Notes under the pieces: generated by a model
What the model saw: only the letters and a program-made list of their open reading frames with translations
The model's database searches: none
Told to the model about the DNA's origin: nothing
Assembly: GCA_005281725.1 (NCBI GenBank)
Contig: SSBO01000013.1
Coordinates: 812,440-876,439, forward strand
Source: Wuchereria bancrofti
Taxonomy: Eukaryota > Nematoda > Chromadorea > Rhabditida > Onchocercidae
Direction: 5' to 3'
DNA length: 64,000 nt
Program-made: the position numbers and the translations under genes
Shown: piece after piece, positions 1 through 12,179 of the stretch
Numbering within the stretch: position 1 is the stretch's first letter
How the letters are laid out: the number at the start of each line of letters is the position of its first letter

Positions 1-1
1 T

Positions 2-217
2 GATGAAACGACGTTGATTTGCTGTTCACGTAGTGATCATACGTTTGAAGTGAACGTTTGTGATAAGTCTGAGGTTGCGTCATGCTGGGAGTCTTACCGT
101 ACGTTAAGTCAAACTTTGTTAAGAAAGGTCGGGATGAATGTTTTTCGCCAGTCGTCGTATACTACTTTCTCCATTGATTGCATATATCATCAGATTAAGT
201 GTCTTATCAGTTAAGAT
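2..217 (+). CDS. possible 3' terminal exon of a gene entering from the left (unrecognised)
   Basis: One frame stays open from the window edge to a TAA at about 212-214, giving some 70 residues beginning DETTLICCSRSD and ending IKCLIS. The stretch up to about 190 is clearly less AT-rich than the noncoding sequence that follows, which is the main reason to suspect coding. Five cysteines are present but no family is recognised. No start, splice acceptor or upstream context is visible, so this could be the last exon of a plus-strand gene, a UTR, or chance. The sequence turns strongly AT-rich after about 215. Confidence 0.25.
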
Positions 218-1809
218 TAAACAATTTAACATAAAAAGAAAATGAGCGAACAAACTGAAGTGAAAACAACGCAATTCATGCAGACATGTTCTTATATCAA
301 CAAATCCTTTTATAAAGAATTTTGTATGACAAAACAATTCTGACTATACTCAAAATATTAAAAATACCACACGCAATAAAAAAGTTTCGGCAGTTCAACA
401 TCAAAATGCATCCAGAGTTGAGTATTTCTTTTTCACAAGATTTGAAATTTTGCAAAATTTTTTCGTAAATCCGCTTTTTACATCGATTTCTTTTTTCAGC
501 TGAAACATTTGCATAGTTAAAAATTTCTCCATAAATCACAATAGCCCACATATTGGACACATTGGCTATGATGTGTAAATATCGGTACTGCAATAGCAGC
601 AACTTTTTTTCATTATAGTGAAAATAAATTAAAGAATATTTCTCCAATTTATTTATTTATTTATCTAATTTTATTAATTTATTCTAATTATTTAATTTGT
701 TCATTTTATTTCATTTTTTTAATTTCCTTTGTTTACTTATTTATTTATTATTTATTAGGTAAATGAATCAAATAAACAAGTTACAAATGTATGTTTTCAT
801 TTTACACTGTAAAATATAAATTTTAATAATACTTTATTTTTTGTCGCTGTATAACTGTTATGGAATAATCTGTTGAAAAACAACGGTGTAATTTAAGTGT
901 TAACAAAGTTAATTCTCAATTTATTATTCTTAGATGAACAAGTAAAGGTGAAGAAATAAAGATCAATAAAGGTTATGGTCATGTTCTTTTAATAGCCAAC
1001 TGATACAAATAACGAATGCAAAAATCTTACGATTAGCTATTAATTCCTAATGTGTTATGAAATCAGCCAATAAGTGAATTTAAATAAATTTCAAAGCGGT
1101 TGTTTCTTAAAAAATGACATATTTTGTATTTTTTAAATTTTTTTAAAATAGTTGTTATTTGAATAGCTTATAAAGGTTGACGTTTCTTAAACACATAGGA
1201 TAGAAAGTTAAAAGTAAAGAATTGATAAACACTTTACTAAAATTACTAGTATTTTTCATCGAAAGTTGTTCAACTTCAATTTTAGATTTCTGAGGGAGGG
1301 AGAAGAAGAGAGGGAGAGAGAGAGAGAGGAAAAAGGAAGATAGGAAAAAGACGATATTTATTTGAAAATAAAATAATGGTTATTTGGAATGCATGATTTT
1401 AGATACATGCCTAAATTGCATTTACTAAAATGCATGCGCTACCAAATCAAACTAATTTAAATTGTATGTTATAATATTTTTGATTAGAGTACAACAAAAG
1501 AAATTACTATGAGATAAGCAAGCAGGAATTTAAAATTGAAATTAAAATTTTAATCATTAATGATTCACCAGTAACGAAAACGAAAAAAAAAACTTTCAAT
1601 TTTTTATCAAATTTAAATTAAAAATATCAACTTAATAAATGAATAAACTATGCCAAAAAAAAGCAAAAGAAAATGGAAAAACGATAAAAGTGCAAATCAT
1701 TTAAAAAAAAAAAATTTTTTAATAATCTATGAAATTTTAATTTTAGCATAGTCGTAGTAAAACAGAACGTTTACTGCGATATATTCTTCGACGACAGCAA
1801 TGTGTCATA
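218..1809. other. AT-rich intergenic stretch, no gene seen
   Basis: No credible exon is visible on either strand. It contains homopolymer and A/T-rich runs, TTTA-rich sequence at about 645-760, and a purine tract with a short GA repeat at about 1291-1350. The minus-strand open frame at 297-647 has a composition (K, I, Y, F, N rich) expected of AT-rich noise. The right end should hold the promoter or 5'UTR of the gene starting at 1810. Confidence 0.5.
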
Positions 1810-4521
1810 ATGCTATTTATGCAAATTATTTTCTTAATCTTAATTATTACTGTTATTTTCGCACAATTTCATAGTACTGCTAATCTTAATGTTTGTTTTA
1901 TTGCATTTCCATTCTTTTGTCTTCATTTCTTTGGTTATTTTTAACATTTTTTAAAACACTTTTTTAAAAAATTTTAACTATTTAAAAAAATTTTTTTCTT
2001 TTCAAAATCTTTTTTTTAAGGTAATATTTTATTGCATAAAATCAGATGATATATTATAATTTTTTTTTTTGCATATTATTATTTTCTTCCTCTTTTTAAT
2101 GGCATTTATTAATTATGTCATTTTGAATATGAATCAACTTAATTTCAATAAAGAAATAAAAAAAAGATTTGAAAACTTCATTATTATCAATTATTAATTT
2201 AGGAAAAGTATTTACGGTTAATTCGTGAAAATGACATATTAGCTCAATATGCAAATTTTTCGAACTTCTTTTCATGCAAATATTATCCGCCTACTGAATA
2301 TGATGTTGTAAGAAAAACTGTTCAATTCATATTTCTTAATTTCTAACAGTTATTTTAATTTCACTATTTATTTTATACTCAAAATTTCCCAATAAAGATG
2401 ATAAGTTTAATATAAGTAAGTAATTCTAACAAACTATGCTTAATTTTGATAAAATTAGCGTTGACGAAACATGTGAAACAGTAAATGTTTTTCAAACTGT
2501 TTACATATTTCCCCCACTTATATATAAGTTCACGTGCGTAAAAAAATCATCTAAGTTTGGGAATGACAAAGTACTTTTACTACTATCACTTTGCGTGTGC
2601 AAAAAATTTAATCGGATTTTGTTAATAATTTTGTTTAATAAGAACTGAAGTGACTCTAAAAATTTTTGAAAAAAGAATTTCAAAATGAAAAAATTTTTGA
2701 GGAAAATATCTTTGTTTTGTTCTTTTTTTTTGGAAGGGGGTGGGGGGGGAAATTAAAATGGATAATTTTTTGTAGTCAGAATGTGGATGGGGAAGTGATG
2801 AATCGTCTTTTATGATAAGATTTCATCGGCGGCGAACTGGTACACACAAATGCGCCTCACGGCTTGACATGGTTTATTTGTTTTTAGTTTAAATCAATCA
2901 GTACTTTTTATTTATTTCATTTTGTCGCAACTAATCTGAAAATTAAATTTATTTTACGAAAAAAAATTGCTCAGCTCAAATTTTCATACTAGACCAAAGT
3001 TCCTATTTAATTGTTTAATTTTCTCCTTTTTTTTGCTTTTCTTGTTCATATGAAATTTTTGATATTAAACTTTTGACCTTATAGTTATAAATTCTTGGAT
3101 ACTATGAAAATTCCAATTTAATTTTTGTTTTGCTTTTTTTTTTAAAAAAAATTAAAGTGTATTATGGCTTGAATTTAGTTTCCGGATGATTTGAAATATT
3201 CAAAATAAATTTCATATGACCTTCAAATATGCAGTAAATTTAATTAATTTAGATCCCATGTGATCTAAAATATCCAAAATCATATAAACAATGGCAAAAT
3301 GCACTGAAAATGACAGCAAATACAAGTGATTTCGTAAGTGAATATCGTCCTTGTCCAGGTATTTTCAATAATTCCATCGGCAAATATGGAATATCTCCGC
3401 AAACTTCAATTCTGGTGATTTATTAACTTTTAATCGCATTCAGTTACTCAATAATTTCATTCCATTTTAATCAATCAAGATTTCCTCCAATTCTCTTTAC
3501 ACTTCCAGAATTATAAGAATTTAAAAAGTGTATAAGAGTAACAGTTAGTGATAAACTATTGAACTTGCATGATTAATTTTTTATCATCTAATGTTTTGCA
3601 ATGATTTTTCAAAACTCTAAAATATACTGGAAGAATGGTAATAAACTTGCAGGCTCCAACAATCAGAAATATAGATCAATTCGGTAAAGGATTTATGCTT
3701 CGTCCAAAAGATTTTATTATGCGTTGCCCGATTTGCATGATTAGCAGTAAATTTTCTTCGTAAGCTTATTTGTGTGTGTGTTTTTTTGAATTAAATAATT
3801 CAATTAAAATGGAGAAGCCATCGAAAAACTTTTCATCATTAAATCAATCATTTATCTTTTCTTTTTTCCCTCTAATACCTCTTATATAATTATTGCAATC
3901 TGTTAATTTCAGTTCTCATTAATTAGTTCTGATAAGATAACTTAACTATCAATCATTACTTCAACTTAATGCAAACATTTTCCTAGTATAAAAAAAGACT
4001 GCATTCATTTCAGTCAGAAAAAAAAGTTAGTATAAAATTCAAACTTTGTCTTATTAATTTTTAACTGTTCAGTAGTAATATCAAACAAATATTTATATGA
4101 GATTCAAAAGAAAACGAAAAAATGAAAATTGTCATTAAAACAGTCGCAATTAAAATTATTTAAAGAACTTTTTAATAGTTATTTAAAATAATTTTAAAAT
4201 AGTTGTTTAAAACATTATTTAAAATAGTTCTCACATTCTTTTTTTTTCTTGACTCAAAATAGGTGATATAGGGAAAAGATAACAATGTTAATTAGGGCGG
4301 TAAATAAATTCGATGATAGGAATATGCGGAAAAATTATTGCGCACGAAGTATGGAAACACTACGAGAAGGTTGGCCACAAAAAGCTGCGCTTTGTGATGA
4401 AATTGAAAATCATCCATTTCAACAATTTTGCAACACATATGATGCTATCATGCATAAAATGCACGATATCACAGCACCTATTATCAATAGTGAAGCAAAT
4501 TACGATCAAGATATTGATTAA
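1810..4521 (+). CDS. putative secreted cysteine-containing protein, function unknown (5 exons)
   Basis: I do not recognise the family. Exons 1810-1890, 2203-2307, 3253-3333, 3653-3759 and 4272-4521 join in phase (624 nt, 207 residues, TAA stop). Residues 1-18 (MLFMQIIFLILIITVIFA) form a good signal peptide, which is why I chose this ATG. The mature part has cysteines in the contexts FFSCKYY, IPCDL, MRCPICM (a C-x-x-C), NYCAR, ALCDE and QFCNT, and two N-glycosylation sequons (NFS, NTS). This fits a secreted, disulphide-bonded protein. Donors are GTTTGT, GTAAGA, GTAAGT and GTAAGC; acceptors are mostly TTTAG/TTGCAG. The last acceptor is one of a tandem pair 9 nt apart, and only the downstream one (AG at 4270-4271) keeps the frame open. 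Exon 1 is the least certain: the frame is also open upstream of the ATG, so it could instead be an anchored protein with a basic N-terminus. Codon phase and composition support real coding for exons 2-5. Confidence 0.6.
2733..2752 (+). repeat. poly-G tract in an intron
   Basis: A run of mostly G (two blocks of 5 and 8 G split by a T) lies within the intron 2308-3252. It is very unusual against the AT-rich background. It could form a G-quadruplex in DNA or pre-mRNA, or may simply be a slippage or sequencing-prone homopolymer. Confidence 0.7.
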
Positions 4522-4811
4522 TCAGTCTTATCAATGATTAAAACAGTGAAACAAAAATCGAAAATTTTGTCTAATCATTTGTCAGTATAAAGTAGTTATG
4601 ATTACACGCAGAAAATACACAAATATTGTAAATGTTGTTAATACAATTTTTTTTTCTTTTGTTTTTTACAATTTTGAAATTGTTTAATTTGAATATGTGT
4701 AATTATATTTATTGTTTTTTTTGCATCCATAGATTTAGGACTACAGATAAATTTGTTGAATTGAATTTTAGATAACTGCTGACTGATTTTAGTTATATAA
4801 ATATTTGATGT

Positions 4812-4877
4812 TAAGCAATCACTGATTGATTCAGATTTTTGGTTGATCTAAGCAACCACTGATTGAATGATTCAGAT
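4812..4877 (+). repeat. degenerate tandem repeat, about 37-bp period
   Basis: Two clear copies begin TAAGCAA(T/C)CACTGATTGA and end TTCAGAT, at 4812-4836 and 4849-4877; the second has a 4-base ATGA insertion. Weaker relatives of GATTGATTCAG occur around 4785 and 4910, so an old tandem array seems likely. No coding potential is seen. Confidence 0.6.
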
Positions 4878-5339
4878 TATACATTTATTTGACTTTAGTG
4901 AATTAACTAATTGATTCAGCCGCTACACCTACTTAATCTTAGGTAACTATTGTTTGGCTCAAATCACAGATTTTACTTGACCACAGGTTATTCTTTTGAT
5001 TAGTTAAAGTTGGATGATACCAAGTTGTTACATGAAAATAAGCAATGCTAATAGTAATTATAATCTTATTAGCATGATAATGATAACTCGTTTGATCAGC
5101 AAACCAAAGCAAACGTATTAAATAAAATTTAAGCAGGAGCTAAATTATAACTTTAATTTTATAGTGCCATTCCTTAAAGACTAAACGCTGTCACATATAC
5201 GTAAGAATACAAATGGATGTAAGGGTACTACCAACTGTTTTCGCAACGCTCCAGTTATCGTGATCTACTATTATTGAATTTCAGCAAACCGGTATCGGTG
5301 GTTGCAAATTGTCCGAAAGCTTTGATGGCGTTTGAGATA

Positions 5340-5376
5340 GAAGGTTGGAGGTTGAGGTTGGGGTTGGTGGGTAGGC
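5340..5376 (+). promoter_or_regulatory. G-rich tract in the prp-6 upstream region (possible G-quadruplex)
   Basis: The plus strand carries at least seven GG/GGG/GGGG runs separated by one to three bases (AGGTTGG, GAGGTTGAGG, TTGGGG, TTGG, TGGG, TAGG) in about 37 bases. This is enough for a two-tetrad quadruplex on the coding strand about 375 bp before the prp-6 ATG. Whether it folds or regulates anything is inference. Confidence 0.45.
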
Positions 5377-5750
5377 TGTTTAACTTTTTTTTTTCCTCAG
5401 TTCAATGCTAACAGAAAGTTAATTTAATATCATTTGATTTAGAAACTGTATTTTTATGAACTGTTTCTGATATTCGTATTTTCTTATTTGAGTATTTTTT
5501 TTCTTTAAAGATAGCATACTAGGAGTATTAAAATTTCCAAATTCTTTAGTTGTAAAATTAATAAACTGTTGGATTTTAGTACTTGTTAGTATCTGAAATA
5601 TTTCGGGATATGGAAGCATTTAAGATTAATAAAAACTTTTGTAGATGATGTTTGGAGAATGCTAGTAATTCTTGTTAATCTGTTTAAAGGATTCGTTGCA
5701 TGTTTTTTTTCTTTTAAATACATTGTATTTTCAAGTATTTATAGGCGAAC

Positions 5751-8700
5751 ATGACAACAGTAACCATCCCGGGTTCCCTCGTGAACAAACGGAAAAAACA
5801 CTTTTTGGGCATGCCCGCACCAGCGGGTTACGTTGCTGGTGTTGGTCGTGGTGCAACTGGTTTTACCACACGTTCCGATATCGGACCGGCTCGGGACAGT
5901 ACCGACTTGCCAGAGTTACCACCAGCTGGTCCGACAAAAAAGGCCCGCGAAGATGATGATGACAAGAAGGATGATAACGAAGACTTAAATGATTCCAACT
6001 ACGATGAGGTCTAGCTAGCGCTAACTAGTCTTTTTTGGCGAATTAGAAAACCACTAACTAATTTTGTTTTTTACATGAAATATCTATTTAGTTGGATAGT
6101 GTTCTTGATATTGTTTTGAATAACCTTCTGTGAAATTTTTACCTTCATTGACAATTAGCATTCTTTATCCTTACCATTTATTGAATTTCAGTTCGAGGGT
6201 TACGGTGGGAGCTTATTCTCGAAAGATCCTTATGATAAAGATGACGAAGAAGCAGACGAAATTTATAGTGCTGTTGATTCTCGGATTGATGAACGTCGGA
6301 AAGAATATAGGTAAGCTAGCTTATTAAATGGTGATTCTTAAGTTGCATTTTTCCAACCGTCAACTTGATGGATTGATTGGCATTCAACCTTTATGATTAA
6401 TTGCTATTTGATTTAGAGAGAAGAAATACAAAGAAGCAATTGAAAAATATCGTAAAGAACGGCCAAAAATTCAACAAGAGTTTTCTGATCTGAAGCGTCA
6501 ACTGTCCAACGTAACGGAAGCAGAATGGTCGGCAATTCCAGAAGTTGGTGATATTCGAAATAAAGCGAAACGTAATCCACGAGCAGACAAGTATCTTTTT
6601 CTAATTTTTACTGTAGAGTTCTTTATAACAATCCAAATTCTTATTTTTTAGTACTTTTAACACATCAATAGAGGTTTTGCAAGGGAAAATAGGTAGTTAT
6701 TTAACGAATTATGGTTTTTAGAATTACTCCTGTGCCAGATTCAATAATCGCATCTGCTATGTCATATGGTCAGATGAGTAGCCAGATGGACAGTCGTATT
6801 CAGTCAGGTCTATTAACACCAATGGGTTCCGGGATTACTTCAACGTTTAGTGGAATGACTTCTACGTATGGTAGTGGTTTTATGTCTACACTAAGCGGCA
6901 TAAAAAGTGGTTTGTTAACACCAGGATGGAAAACCGGAATACAGTCCGGCTCTTCATCATCTGCGGATCTTGATTTACGAAAAATTGGCCAAGCTAGAAA
7001 CGCAATTATGGATATCAAATTAAATCAGGTACCGTCGATTTACGCAAGTTGCTAGATTCACCTAATATCATGCAGTGAGAGTATTGTTTTTAGATTCCAT
7101 TCATTTGTTGTGCTTTATTGGTTGAATACCAGAACTTTAATTTTACATATAAACATCTTAAATCTTTCCTGTTTTTCTGCTGAATACCATTTGAACATGG
7201 AAACGACATTGTTTGGTCTGATTTAAAAGAAATATATTTTGTTAGAGAAGATTAGCTTTATTCTGTTTTTAAATGACATGCCTTTTCATTCAGGTTTCGG
7301 ATTCCGTTACGGGACAAACAGTCGTTGATCCAAAAGGTTATCTAACAGATTTACAATCAATGATACCGCAATACGGTGGTGATATTAATGACATCAAGAA
7401 GGCTCGTTTGCTTTTAAAATCAGTTAGAGAAACCAATCCACGCCATCCACCAGGTAAAGTTGTCCTTTTTGTCCTTATTCGCATAACATTCCATGAAGTA
7501 TATTTTAATTATCTAATCCAAGTAACACCGCTCTGTAGTAACATTCTTTCCCTTGACTCTTTATACAGCTAATCGCAAGTACTGTCGTTATTTAATCAAA
7601 TTTTTAACTGCTCATTTAACCTCCTACAAAATTTCTTTTATCAATATACTTTTTGTCTCGAAAATTTCAAATCAGTGTTGTTTAGCCTGGATCGCTTCGG
7701 CTCGCTTGGAAGAAGTGGTTGGAAAGTTGCAGGTAGCCCGTAATTTAATCATAGAAGGTTGCGATCGAAATCCAAAGAGCGAAGATTTGTGGCTAGAATC
7801 AGTTCGTTTGCATCCTCCGGATACGGCAAAAGCTATTGGTAATAATGGATAGCTTTATTTAACCGATTTAAACTCTCTCTAGGTTCATTCTTGAAATATC
7901 AAGATTCTTCTTGCAGTGGCTGCTGCTGTGCGCTCATTACCAAATTCGGTACGTATATGGATGAAAGCAGCTGAACTTGAGGAGGACTTAAAAGCAAAAA
8001 AGAAAGTGTTCCGCAAGGCACTAGAACAAATTCCAACTTCGGTGCGTTTATGGAAAGCGGCAGTGGAATTGGAGGAACCGGAAGATGCTAGAATTTTACT
8101 CACGAGAGCCGTGGAATGCTGCAGGTGTGAGACGAAATTTCTCTGATTGGAAAATTTTAAAGTGCTGGAGAGACTCCCTTTAATGGACAAATTTTAGTAC
8201 TTCAACAGAGCTGTGGCTAGCATTGGCACGTCTAGAAACGTACGAAAATGCGCGTCGTGTTCTAAACAGAGCACGTGAGCATATCCCTACTGAACGACAA
8301 ATTTGGATTAGCGCTGCAAGGTTGGAGGAAACTCGGGGACAAAGTGATATGGTTGATAGGATTATCGAAAGGGCTATTACTTCTCTGAAAGCGAATATGG
8401 TTGAAATTAATCGTGAACATTGGTTGAAAGATGCCGTTGATGCTGAAAAGGTATTTTTCACTATGTTATGGTAGGCATTTCAGAGTTCTGAAAATCCTTG
8501 TTTTTGCTTTGGAAAAGAATTGACAAAAGAGACGTAATTGGATAATGGAGGCATTTTTAGGCTAACTGCAGACTCACTTCACAAGCTATCATTTCGCATG
8601 TTCTTGGAATTGGTGTTGAAGAAGAAGACCGAAAACATACATGGATGGAGGATGCGGAATCGGTAATCTTAAGTATTTTTGCCATTGTATCAACAAAAAC

Positions 8701-11096
8701 TATATCAACATTTGCTATCTTTTCATTTATCATTAAAATTTCATAAATCTAGCATAAATTCCGGAAAATTTTAATTTTCAGTTTGTTGCTCAAGAAGCAT
8801 ATGAATGCGCTCGTGCCGTATATGCTCATGCTTTACTTGTTTTTCCAACCAAGAAAGGTATCTGGTTTGCTGCAGCACACTTCGAACGCAATCACGGCAC
8901 CACGTAAGTTTGTTTAAAGGTTACAGTGACTGGTCAGGTTGAAAGACAAGTATCACACATTGAGAGGGATAGGCTCTTTATTAAAAAGAATGGGAAAAGA
9001 TCGTCGGTAATGGCATTTATATTTTAAAGCTTTTGGAATAGTTTATAAAAAAACTACACAATTTTTAGGGGGAGTTACGATCAGTTGCTACAAAAAGCGG
9101 TGGAAAAGTGTCCAAAAGCAGAAACGTTATGGTTAATGTATGCAAAAAGTAAATGGTTGGCAGGTGATGTAAAAGCTTCTCGTGAAATTCTTGCAAGAGC
9201 TTTTCAGGTTATATTTTTACTCATAATAATATTAATAAGATCCGTGATAGTTACTAACTTTTTCCATTACATCCGTTTTTCGCTATATCCGTAGAGATTT
9301 CAAAGAATTTTTTTAGTTAATACTGAAATTAAGTGAAAATTGATATGTGATTTCAGAATAATCCAAATTCGGAAGAAATTTGGATGGCTGCTGTAAAATT
9401 AGAATCCGAAAACAATGAATTCCAAAGAGCTCGTAAACTGTTAGAAAAAGCTCGAGAAATTGCTCCTTCCCCACGTATTTATCTCAAATCTGTTAGGTAC
9501 TCTAATTTAAACTACTTTTAACTTCATGTTTAAGGTCATTATATTTTAGCTAAAATATTGTCTATTTATATGTGTGTAAATTTTATTATGAAGACATAAA
9601 AAATTGTAGCTGTGAAAATCTGCTAATTTAAATCAGTTTTACTGACCGGTTTTACTGTTGTATTTTCAGATTAGAATGGTGTTTGAAAGATTTAATTGCT
9701 GCTAAGAAGCTTTTGATGGAAGCATTGGAACAATTTCCAGAAACACCGAAGCTGTATCTCATGATGGGTCAAATACTTCAGCAAGAAAAAAATTATAGTG
9801 AAGCGCGTCGGTATTTCTCCGATGGTGTAGGTTTTTTAGTATTTTATTTTCATTAGCTTAAAATTTCAGCTTTGTGATCTTTAACCAATTTCCACTTCAA
9901 AATGTCTCTTTTGGGACTCTTTTCAGGTTAAGCATTGTCCTACCTTTATTCCACTTTGGATCTGGTTGAGTCGTTTGGAGGAGTCACAAAATCAGACAAT
10001 AAAAGCTAGATCTGATCTGGAAAAAGCTCGTTTGCGTAACCCGAAAAATTCAGAACTCTGGTATATTCTATTTTTTTTTCTGATTTTCTGTGCAACAATA
10101 GAAACAGAAAACCTTATGCCTGCGTCCACTTTTTATGCGCATTCTCTTTGATTTGGCGTATGAGTTCTATAATAGGATTAGGATTAGAGTTATTTGTTTT
10201 TAAGGTATAAGAGGGTATTCAAAAAAGCAGGTTAAGAAAGCATGAATGTTTATTTCCACAAAAATTTAGGTTGGAAGCCATACGAATTGAGGCAAGAGCT
10301 GGTTTGAAGGAACTTGCGCAAGAAAGATTAGCTCGAGCTTTGCAAGAATGTGAACATTCAGGTAGTCTTAAGCCTTTTATCGGGTTTCCATTAAGTCTTC
10401 GGTTTTTATTTACTAATTTAATCCTTTTCGTAAAATAGGTTTCAGTTACATGCTGAGCACTTTCTGCCTACATTTTTTCAAGTCCTACTGTCTCTTGTTA
10501 TTTTTCAAATAAGCAAATAAAGCTTTTGAATTTTTGGATTCTTAATTGGTGCTTTTTAGCAAATTATAAAGAATAAAGGTTTTTAGAATTTAAAGATCAT
10601 ACGATTAGCTAAATTTCCAAAATTGTAGGACGTTTGTGGGCAGAAGCAATTTTCATGGAAGAACGCCATGGTCGACGTACGAAATCAGTTGATGCTCTGA
10701 AGAAATGTGAACATAGCGCCGATGTTTTATTAGCTGTAGCGAAACTGTTTTGGACAGAACGGAAAATCAGAAAAGCGCGTGAATGGTTCCAGCGAACTGT
10801 CAAAATTGATCCTGATTTTGGGGATGCTTGGGCGTTCTTTTACAAATTCGAACTGTTGCATGGTTCACAGGTAAGTCTATAGGTTTAGTTGTTGAAAGTG
10901 TCTGGAACAACTGAGATATATCTTATGTTCAAAACTTTTAAAGGAAGAACAAGATTTGGTGAAGAAAAAATGCTTGCAAGCTGAGCCGCGTCATGGTGAA
11001 TTGTGGCAAGAAGTGTCAAAGGATGTGGAAAATTGGCGTAAGCGAACGGATGAGATTCTGGCTGAACTTGCTGAAAAAATGGAAATTCCAAGATAG
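5751..11096 (+). CDS. prp-6: pre-mRNA splicing factor 6, PRP6/PRPF6 (U5 snRNP)
   Basis: Scaffold protein of the U4/U6.U5 tri-snRNP, nuclear. Seventeen exons join in phase: 5751-6008, 6192-6310, 6417-6590, 6722-7028, 7294-7453, 7686-7838, 7917-8124, 8198-8450, 8561-8662, 8782-8903, 9069-9207, 9357-9496, 9670-9826, 9927-10060, 10270-10361, 10629-10870, 10944-11096 (2913 nt, 970 residues; the human protein is about 941). The N-terminal PRP1 domain is plain: [49 protein letters not shown] and [10 protein letters not shown]. Next comes a Ser/Thr/Gly-rich linker with repeated GLLTP and GSGITS-like units, longer than in human. The family block [13 protein letters not shown] and [20 protein letters not shown] introduces the HAT/TPR repeats ([55 protein letters not shown]) that run to the C-terminus. 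The ATG lies 6 bases after a TTTATAG acceptor, consistent with spliced-leader trans-splicing. All donors begin GT. Identification is secure; each exon boundary is supported by reading frame and family similarity. Confidence 0.96.
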
Positions 11097-12179
11097 TAGT
11101 GACATTATGATAACTTTTATCATTTTGTATATAAGTTGTTGAATGTCCATAAATCAGTAACACTAATTAGCCCCTAGTAGAATATTGAATAATTTCGCAT
11201 AATTTTGTCGTGTAAAAAAACGAAGAACTTTGTCAGGTCAATTAATATTATTTCTCCTAAGCTAGCTTAAATTGTTAAATGTGCAATTAAATCGAAAACC
11301 ACTTCATACGTGCTATCACTAACGTTTCAATTTCATTCCCTTTTACTAACCTTAGTTTGGCATGTGTGCTTAGTGTATTCTGATGTATTCGTATATTTCT
11401 TTATCATTGTTTTTGTATCCCATTGATTTTTTTTTAGTTATATGTTACGTGATCTAGTTTCGTATTAAGTGAGATTAAGTTAATTAGACTCAAGTCAGAT
11501 CTTTTAGGAAGTTGTAAATTGATTCTCTTCAAACTTTAAATCAATTTTATTGAAAGAAATTTCCTGTAATTCAGTTTCGAACTCTTTCAATGAAATTAAT
11601 TTGTTTATGCTGATAAAATTAAATACTTTTCGGTTTATTATTAATTAATCTAATAAATTGTTTTCGTATTTGCTTCTCATGTATACTTTTTTTGTCCCAT
11701 CAAACAGTGAATCATCTACTGGTCCAGATTTTTTTTTTTTTTTTTTTTTTGTTGAAACGATAGATTTAAATATCAATAAGGAGACATCAGTTATGATTTC
11801 CACTGGTGTTGAGGTTAACTTTGCTGTACGTAATTTTTATTAATTTAATAGGAATGAATGTTCAATGAATAAGGCAGATGGAACTCAAACTTTTCATCCT
11901 TTGGTGCTTACTTCAATATTTTGATGTACGAATAAATTATTTAATGTAATTTGGATATGCTTATTTACAGAGAGCAAAACACCAATGGTTTCCTGTTGTA
12001 GCAAGATGAAATTCGATAAATTTATTCAGTTTAAATTGAGGAATATCATTTAATATCCAACCATATGTTATGGACGCTATTTATATTACAATACTTCGAC
12101 TTTATTCCGATCTCATATTGAAATTCCAATGTTTCTCGTTATATATTGTAAATTTGATATATCAAATTTCAGATCTATT
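11097..12179 (+). other. prp-6 3'UTR and spacer before mrps18b
   Basis: About 1.1 kb without a convincing exon. A T19-like homopolymer lies at about 11731-11750. The 3' end of the region carries a pyrimidine/T-rich stretch and AAATTTCAG (AG at 12171-12172) only 7 bases before the mrps18b ATG, which looks like a trans-splice or 5'UTR acceptor. The same-strand order and moderate spacing leave open a nematode operon, although 1.1 kb is longer than usual for closely spaced operon genes. Confidence 0.5.

Larger units (their letters stand above)
4522..5750. promoter_or_regulatory. intergenic region upstream of prp-6, with degenerate repeats and a G-rich tract
   Basis: No gene is visible. The part from about 4760 to 4990 contains degenerate tandem copies of a motif like TAAGCAATCACTGATTGATTCAGAT (see separate entry). 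From about 5180 to 5390 the sequence is less AT-rich and probably holds the promoter of prp-6; it includes a GGTTGG/GAGGTTGAGG-type G-rich tract at 5340-5375. The segment 5400-5740 is AT-rich again and leads into the splice acceptor just before the prp-6 start codon. Confidence 0.45.

Noticed and set aside
297..647. 116-codon minus-strand frame
   Set aside because: Lys/Ile/Tyr/Asn-rich composition equals background, no splice context and no recognisable motif.
8180..8461. Minus-strand frame opposite prp-6 exon 8 (similarly 7885-8190, 10609-10803)
   Set aside because: Shadow of strongly coding plus-strand exons that match PRP6.
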